A stretch of 64,000 nt of DNA from Parafrankia sp041008525 (GTDB taxonomy: Bacteria; Actinomycetota; Actinomycetes; Frankiales; Frankiaceae). Below, in pieces: positions 60,257-64,000 of the stretch. The stretch's first letter is position 1. Every line of letters begins with the position of its first letter. A program made the translations under genes and the position numbers. The notes beneath the pieces were generated by a model. The model saw only the letters and a list, made by a program, of their open reading frames with translations, was not told the origin of the DNA and made no database searches. The DNA lies in NCBI RefSeq assembly GCF_041008525.1, contig NZ_JBFLUG010000033.1, positions 1-64,000 on the forward strand. Direction: 5' to 3'.

Positions 60257-61543
60257 ATGCACGGTTCGGATCTCGTCGCGCGTGACCGGGCGGTTGTCTG
60301 GCATCCCTACGGCGCGGTGGGGGACACGGCACCACTGTTCGCCGTCGCCTCCGCCCGGGGGGTGCGCCTGACCCTCACCGACGGCCGTGAGCTGCTCGAC
60401 GGGATGTCGTCGTGGTGGGCGGCGATCCACGGCTACGGCCATCCGGTGCTCGACGGTGCCGTCCGCGACCAGCTGGACCGGATGGCCCATGTCATGTTCG
60501 GCGGGCTCACCCACGAGCCGGCGGTGGCCCTCGCCGAACTGCTCGTGCGGATCACCCCCCCGGGTCTGGACCGGGTCTTCTTCTGCGACTCCGGGTCGGT
60601 CTCCGTCGAGGTCGCGATCAAGATGGCGCTGCAGTACCAGACAGGCCGGGGGCGGCCCGGCCGGACCAGGCTGCTCACCATCCGCCGTGGCTACCACGGG
60701 GACACCTCCGGCGCGATGTCGGTGTGCGACCCCGACACCGGCATGCACCACCTGTTCACCGGCCTGCTCGCCCGTCACCTGTTCGCCGCCGCCCCCACCA
60801 GCGGCTATCGGGACCCGGTGACCGACCGCGACCTCGCCGACGTCGAACGGCTCCTCGCGGCCCACCACGGGGAGATCGCCGCGGTCATCTGCGAACCGGT
60901 GGTGCAGGGCGCCGGAGCGATGCGCTTCTACCCCCCCGGGTGGCTCACCCGGGTCCGGGAGCTGTGCGACCGCCACCAGGTCCTGCTCATCGCGGACGAG
61001 ATCGCCACCGGCTTCGGCCGCACCGGTGAGCTGTTCGCCTGTGAGCACGCCGGGATCACGCCCGACATCATGTGCGTCGGCAAGGCGATGACCGGGGGGT
61101 ACCTGACGATGGGTGCCACCCTGTGCACGGCCGAGGTCGCCGACGGGGTGTGTGCCTCACCTGCCGGCGCGTTCATGCACGGACCGACGTTCATGGCGAA
61201 CCCGCTGGCCGCCGCGGTCTCCCGCGCCAGCATCGAGCTGCTGCTCGCCGGCCCCTGGCGGGAGCGGGTGGCAGCCGTGCACGACGCGCTGGCCGCCGGG
61301 CTGGCCCCCGCGGCGGACCTGCCCGGTGTCGTGGACGTCCGCACGCTGGGCGCGATCGGCGTGATCGAGACCCGCGACCCGGTCGACATGACGGTCATCC
61401 AGCCACTGCTGGTCGACCTCGGGGTGTGGGTACGGCCGTTCGGACGCCTCGTCTACGCGATGCCGCCGTTCGTGATGGACCCCGCCGAGGTGAGCACCCT
61501 GACCGGGGCCATGGTCGAGGCGGTCGCGGCGACCACGAAGTAG
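60257..61543 (+). CDS. bioA: Adenosylmethionine-8-amino-7-oxononanoate aminotransferase
   Basis: This 428-residue class III PLP aminotransferase of biotin synthesis uses SAM as amino donor. Motifs are WHPYGAV, LLDGMSSWWAAIHGYGHP, the PLP site with SGSVSVEVAIKMALQY, RGYHGDTSGAMSVCDP, IADEIATGFGRTGELFACEHAGITPDIMCVGKAMTGGYLT with the PLP lysine K276, and PTFMANPLAAAVS. The WHPY and SSWW residues are characteristic of BioA. No other bio gene is adjacent. The start at 60257 has AAGGTGG upstream. Confidence 0.94.
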   Translation: MHGSDLVARDRAVVWHPYGAVGDTAPLFAVASARGVRLTLTDGRELLDGMSSWWAAIHGYGHPVLDGAVRDQLDRMAHVMFGGLTHEPAVALAELLVRITPPGLDRVFFCDSGSVSVEVAIKMALQYQTGRGRPGRTRLLTIRRGYHGDTSGAMSVCDPDTGMHHLFTGLLARHLFAAAPTSGYRDPVTDRDLADVERLLAAHHGEIAAVICEPVVQGAGAMRFYPPGWLTRVRELCDRHQVLLIADEIATGFGRTGELFACEHAGITPDIMCVGKAMTGGYLTMGATLCTAEVADGVCASPAGAFMHGPTFMANPLAAAVSRASIELLLAGPWRERVAAVHDALAAGLAPAADLPGVVDVRTLGAIGVIETRDPVDMTVIQPLLVDLGVWVRPFGRLVYAMPPFVMDPAEVSTLTGAMVEAVAATTK

Positions 61544-61728
61544 CCCCGGCGACACGCCGGCTGTGGTCTTCCTGTTCACGGCCCGGCAGGACCTCCGGCC
61601 CGGCCGCGCACGTGCGCCACGGGTGATGCGGTCGGCGACAGCGCAGGTCACGGACGTGGGACGGGCTGTCGCCGACGCCGGCCCGCGGGGTGGCGACACC
61701 CTGCCCCCACCGCACCCTGCATGTCCGA

Positions 61729-61751
61729 CATCCGCGAACTAGTTGCGGATG
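61729..61751. promoter_or_regulatory. Inverted repeat upstream of the second GGDEF gene
   Basis: CATCCGC and GCGGATG flank the inner palindrome AACTAGTT. It is AT-rich in the centre and contains an unusual ACTAGT. It may be an operator of the GGDEF gene. Confidence 0.45.
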
Positions 61752-61834
61752 CCCGAAGAGCCTTCATACCCTTCGTCCACGAGGCTTCACTGTGTGTAGC
61801 AGCTTTGGCGGCACACGAGAAGGGCCAGGTGCGG

Positions 61835-63796
61835 ATGTCGTTACGACAGGTGTCAGGGCGGCCTGGGCAGGGGCGTGTTCCCACTGCCCTTCGGACGGCG
61901 GCCCGTGCCGCGGGTCGCCTGCTCTCGCGCCGCGGGTGCGAGTCCCGACCCGCGCCGGGCTCCGGAGCCGGCTCCGGAGCCGGGCCCGACGCTCTGCCGG
62001 GGCCGGCGCTGTGGCCGACGGATCCGGTTCCCGTGGCTTCAGCCCCGCGCCGGCCGCTTCCCGCCCGGCATCCCGGCCCTGCCATCCCGACCCTCCCGGC
62101 CGAACCCGCGTTCGCGGTCGAAGCCGCCGTCGTCCCGCCGGGCAGCCATCCGGGCAGCCATCCGGGCGACCCCGGGCTGGGCGCCTCGCTGTTCCTCCGC
62201 GACCAGCCCGCGTGGCCGCCCGCCGAACGGGCCCGCCCCTGCACCGGGGAGGGCACCCACACCGCCGTGCGCGGGGTCAGCACCATCCGCAGGCTGGCCC
62301 GGTGGCTGTGGCGGGCGCGTCGTCACCCCGGCGCCCCGCCGCCCGCGACACCAGCCCGCACCCTGCTGACCGACGCGGTGTTCCTGGCCATCGCCGGACT
62401 GCTCGCCGCCGACGCCGTCGCCGGCGGAGCCGGCTCGCCGCGCGCCATCGAGATCGCCGCGTTCGCCGCCTTCACCAGCCTGGCGGCGCTCACCGGCCTG
62501 GTCGGTACCGGTTCCTGGGCCGGCAGCCCCCGCGGAGACGACCCCGACAGCGGCGCACGCGGCGGTTACCCGGCGATGACCACCACCTGGACACTGCCGA
62601 TCGCCCTGCTGCTGCCCCCGCTGTACGCGCTGCTGGCCTGCCTGCCGCTCTGGCTCGCCGCCTTACCCGGGCGGGAGCGCGTGGCGCGGCCGGCGCAGCC
62701 CGAGCACCCCCCCGGAGGGCCGGGAGGGTGCGGGGCACACAGCCAGATCCACGACTGCGTCGCTCTCGGCCTCGCCGGCGCGGCGGCCGCGGCCGTCCAC
62801 CATCTGCTCGCCCCGGCTTCGGACCCCGGTTCGGCCGACGGGCTCGCCGCCTCCGCCCGCGACCTGCTGGCGCTGCTCGCCGCGGTCGCGGCGTATCCGG
62901 CGGTGGACCGGCTGCTGCGGCCCCGCCGCTGGCCGGGCGGGCGGGAACACGCCGCCACGGTCACCGTGGAGATCTGCGCCGCGCTCGTGCTCACCGTGGT
63001 GTGGGCGGCGAGCCCGGTCCTGCTGGTGATCGCCGCGCCGCTCGTCCTGCTCCTGCGCCGCGGGCTCACCCACGCCGAACTGCTCACCGCCGCCCGCACA
63101 GACGCCAAGACACAGCTGGCCACCATGGCCTACTGGCGGCAGGTCGCCCTGCGGGAGACCGCCCGCACCCGCGGGCTCGGCCGGCCGCTGTCGGTCCTGC
63201 TGGTCGACATCGACCACTTCAAGCAGGTCAACGACCGCCACGGCCACCTCAACGGCGACGCGGTCCTGGTCGCCGTCGCCAACATGCTCCGGCACGCCAC
63301 CCGCCCGCAGGACCTCGTCGGCCGGTTCGGGGGGGAGGAGTTCGTCGTGCTGCTCGCCGACGCCGACCTGGACGCGGCGGCCACCGTCGCCGAGCGCATC
63401 CGCCACACGGTCGCCGGTGCCCGTATCCACCTGTCCGGTGTGGAGGTGAGCGTCACCGTGTCCGTCGGGGTGGCCAGCATCGCGCCGGCACCGCGGGAGA
63501 ACACCGCCCGGGCCCTGGCCACCGTCACCGCCGAGGCACCGCGCGCCGCTGACGACGACCTCGCGGTCGTCACCGACCTGCTCGAACGGGCGGACGCCGC
63601 GCTCTACCGCGCGAAACGGGAAGGGCGGGACCGCGTGTGCACGGCCAGGACAACCAGCCCGCCCGCGCCCGCCGATCCGTCCGCTGCCGCACCACCCGGG
63701 TCAACCAGCCCGGGTGGTGCGCCGGCCTGCCCGGCGGCCTCGCCCACGGCGCCCGCCTGGCGCCCGCCGGCACCGGGACCGCCTCCGGCGCCCTGA
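61835..63796 (+). CDS. Membrane diguanylate cyclase (GGEEF) with intact I-site
   Basis: An ATG at 61835 gives 653 residues. A long Pro/Ala-rich N-terminal tail is followed by about six hydrophobic segments (LLTDAVFLAIAGLLAADAV, LPIALLLPPLYALLACLPLWL, ALVLTVVWAASPVLLVIAAPLVLLL) and a GGDEF domain: LLVDIDHFKQVNDRHGHLNGD and VGRFGGEEFVVLL. GGEEF is catalytically competent. The RxxD inhibition site is present (RPQD). A C-terminal tail of about 60 Pro/Ser/Ala-rich residues follows. The start is uncertain: ATG 61721, GTG 61829 and GTG 62267 are alternatives, with GAGAAGGG at 61817-61824 favouring 61829 or 61835. Confidence 0.85.
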   Translation: MSLRQVSGRPGQGRVPTALRTAARAAGRLLSRRGCESRPAPGSGAGSGAGPDALPGPALWPTDPVPVASAPRRPLPARHPGPAIPTLPAEPAFAVEAAVVPPGSHPGSHPGDPGLGASLFLRDQPAWPPAERARPCTGEGTHTAVRGVSTIRRLARWLWRARRHPGAPPPATPARTLLTDAVFLAIAGLLAADAVAGGAGSPRAIEIAAFAAFTSLAALTGLVGTGSWAGSPRGDDPDSGARGGYPAMTTTWTLPIALLLPPLYALLACLPLWLAALPGRERVARPAQPEHPPGGPGGCGAHSQIHDCVALGLAGAAAAAVHHLLAPASDPGSADGLAASARDLLALLAAVAAYPAVDRLLRPRRWPGGREHAATVTVEICAALVLTVVWAASPVLLVIAAPLVLLLRRGLTHAELLTAARTDAKTQLATMAYWRQVALRETARTRGLGRPLSVLLVDIDHFKQVNDRHGHLNGDAVLVAVANMLRHATRPQDLVGRFGGEEFVVLLADADLDAAATVAERIRHTVAGARIHLSGVEVSVTVSVGVASIAPAPRENTARALATVTAEAPRAADDDLAVVTDLLERADAALYRAKREGRDRVCTARTTSPPAPADPSAAAPPGSTSPGGAPACPAASPTAPAWRPPAPGPPPAP

Positions 63797-63841
63797 CCGG
63801 GCCCGAGGCGCCCGCCGCGCCGACCCGCGGCGCGTCCGTGC

Positions 63842-64000
63842 TCAGTCGCCGGCGGCGCGGACCGTGTTACGCAGCAACAGCATCGTCGTGACCGGGCCGA
63901 CACCACCGGGCACCGGGGTCAACGCCCCCGCGACGGACGCCACCGCGTCCGCGTCGACGTCCCCGACCAGGCCGGCATCCGTCCAGTTCGTGCCGACGTC
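63842..64000 (-). CDS. folD: Methylenetetrahydrofolate dehydrogenase/cyclohydrolase, C-terminal end
   Basis: Minus-strand translation to the window edge gives GLVGDVDADAVASVAGALTPVPGGVGPVTTMLLLRNTVRAAGD and a stop at 63842. The PVPGGVGPVT signature is diagnostic of FolD, which makes 10-formyl-tetrahydrofolate. Only the last 52 codons are inside the window; the rest lies beyond base 64000. Confidence 0.9.
   Translation of the reverse strand, partial: DVGTNWTDAGLVGDVDADAVASVAGALTPVPGGVGPVTTMLLLRNTVRAAGD

Overview
The window is 64 kb of very GC-rich DNA with GTG and TTG starts, strong third-position GC bias, many ArsR, TetR, MarR and LuxR regulators, a eukaryotic-like Ser/Thr kinase, NarL-type histidine kinases and a HelD-type RNA polymerase recycling factor. 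This is a filamentous actinobacterium. A Frankia-like genome is my best guess from the overall flavour; nothing here proves the genus. No rRNA, tRNA, CRISPR array, intact insertion sequence or prophage was found.

Layout. 1-6.7 kb: an edge-truncated PPOX-fold protein, a membrane Ser/Thr kinase, a secreted phytase-like esterase, an IS200/IS605 transposase remnant, a secreted subtilisin inhibitor, an ArsR/SRPBCC pair and a methyltransferase. 7-12 kb: a TetR-centred redox cassette (SDR, beta-hydroxyacid dehydrogenase, aldo-keto reductase, TauD-type dioxygenase) whose two divergent promoters carry the same palindrome. 12-19 kb: sulfur amino acid block, with metY coupled to a 2-oxoglutarate oxygenase, a second metY coupled to metX, then metK. 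19.6-22.9 kb: two overlapping paralogous membrane histidine kinases, the second without an ATPase domain. 22.9-26.2 kb: MFS/MarR pair and another beta-hydroxyacid dehydrogenase. 26.3-28.7 kb: DUF2637-type membrane protein and solo ParA, possibly a relic of a conjugative element. 28.7-34.4 kb: lipoprotein binding protein, small SH3-like protein, ppk2, larC and a class IV aminotransferase. 34.7-40.7 kb: PAS/GAF sensor without ATPase domain, SnoaL-like protein, MarR/MFS pair, cold-shock-domain protein. 40.8-51.4 kb: diguanylate cyclase, nagA, PhoX, TesB, MmpL and a GAF-LuxR regulator. 52-64 kb: Ski2-like DUF3516 helicase, small HTH protein, HelD, SRPBCC protein, phosphopantetheinyl transferase, bioA, a second diguanylate cyclase and the end of folD.

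How the genes work together. MetX makes O-acetylhomoserine, MetY sulfhydrylates it, and after methylation MetK makes SAM, which BioA uses as amino donor. Phosphate handling appears several times (PhoX, phytase-like esterase, PPK2). Signalling is heavy, with a Ser/Thr kinase, three histidine-kinase-like proteins without an adjacent response regulator, and two GGDEF proteins. The most interesting points are the duplicated TetR-type operator, the ATPase-less histidine kinases, the metY/oxygenase coupling, the repeat-preceded parA, and a small transcription unit near 50 kb bounded by a palindrome and a textbook terminator.
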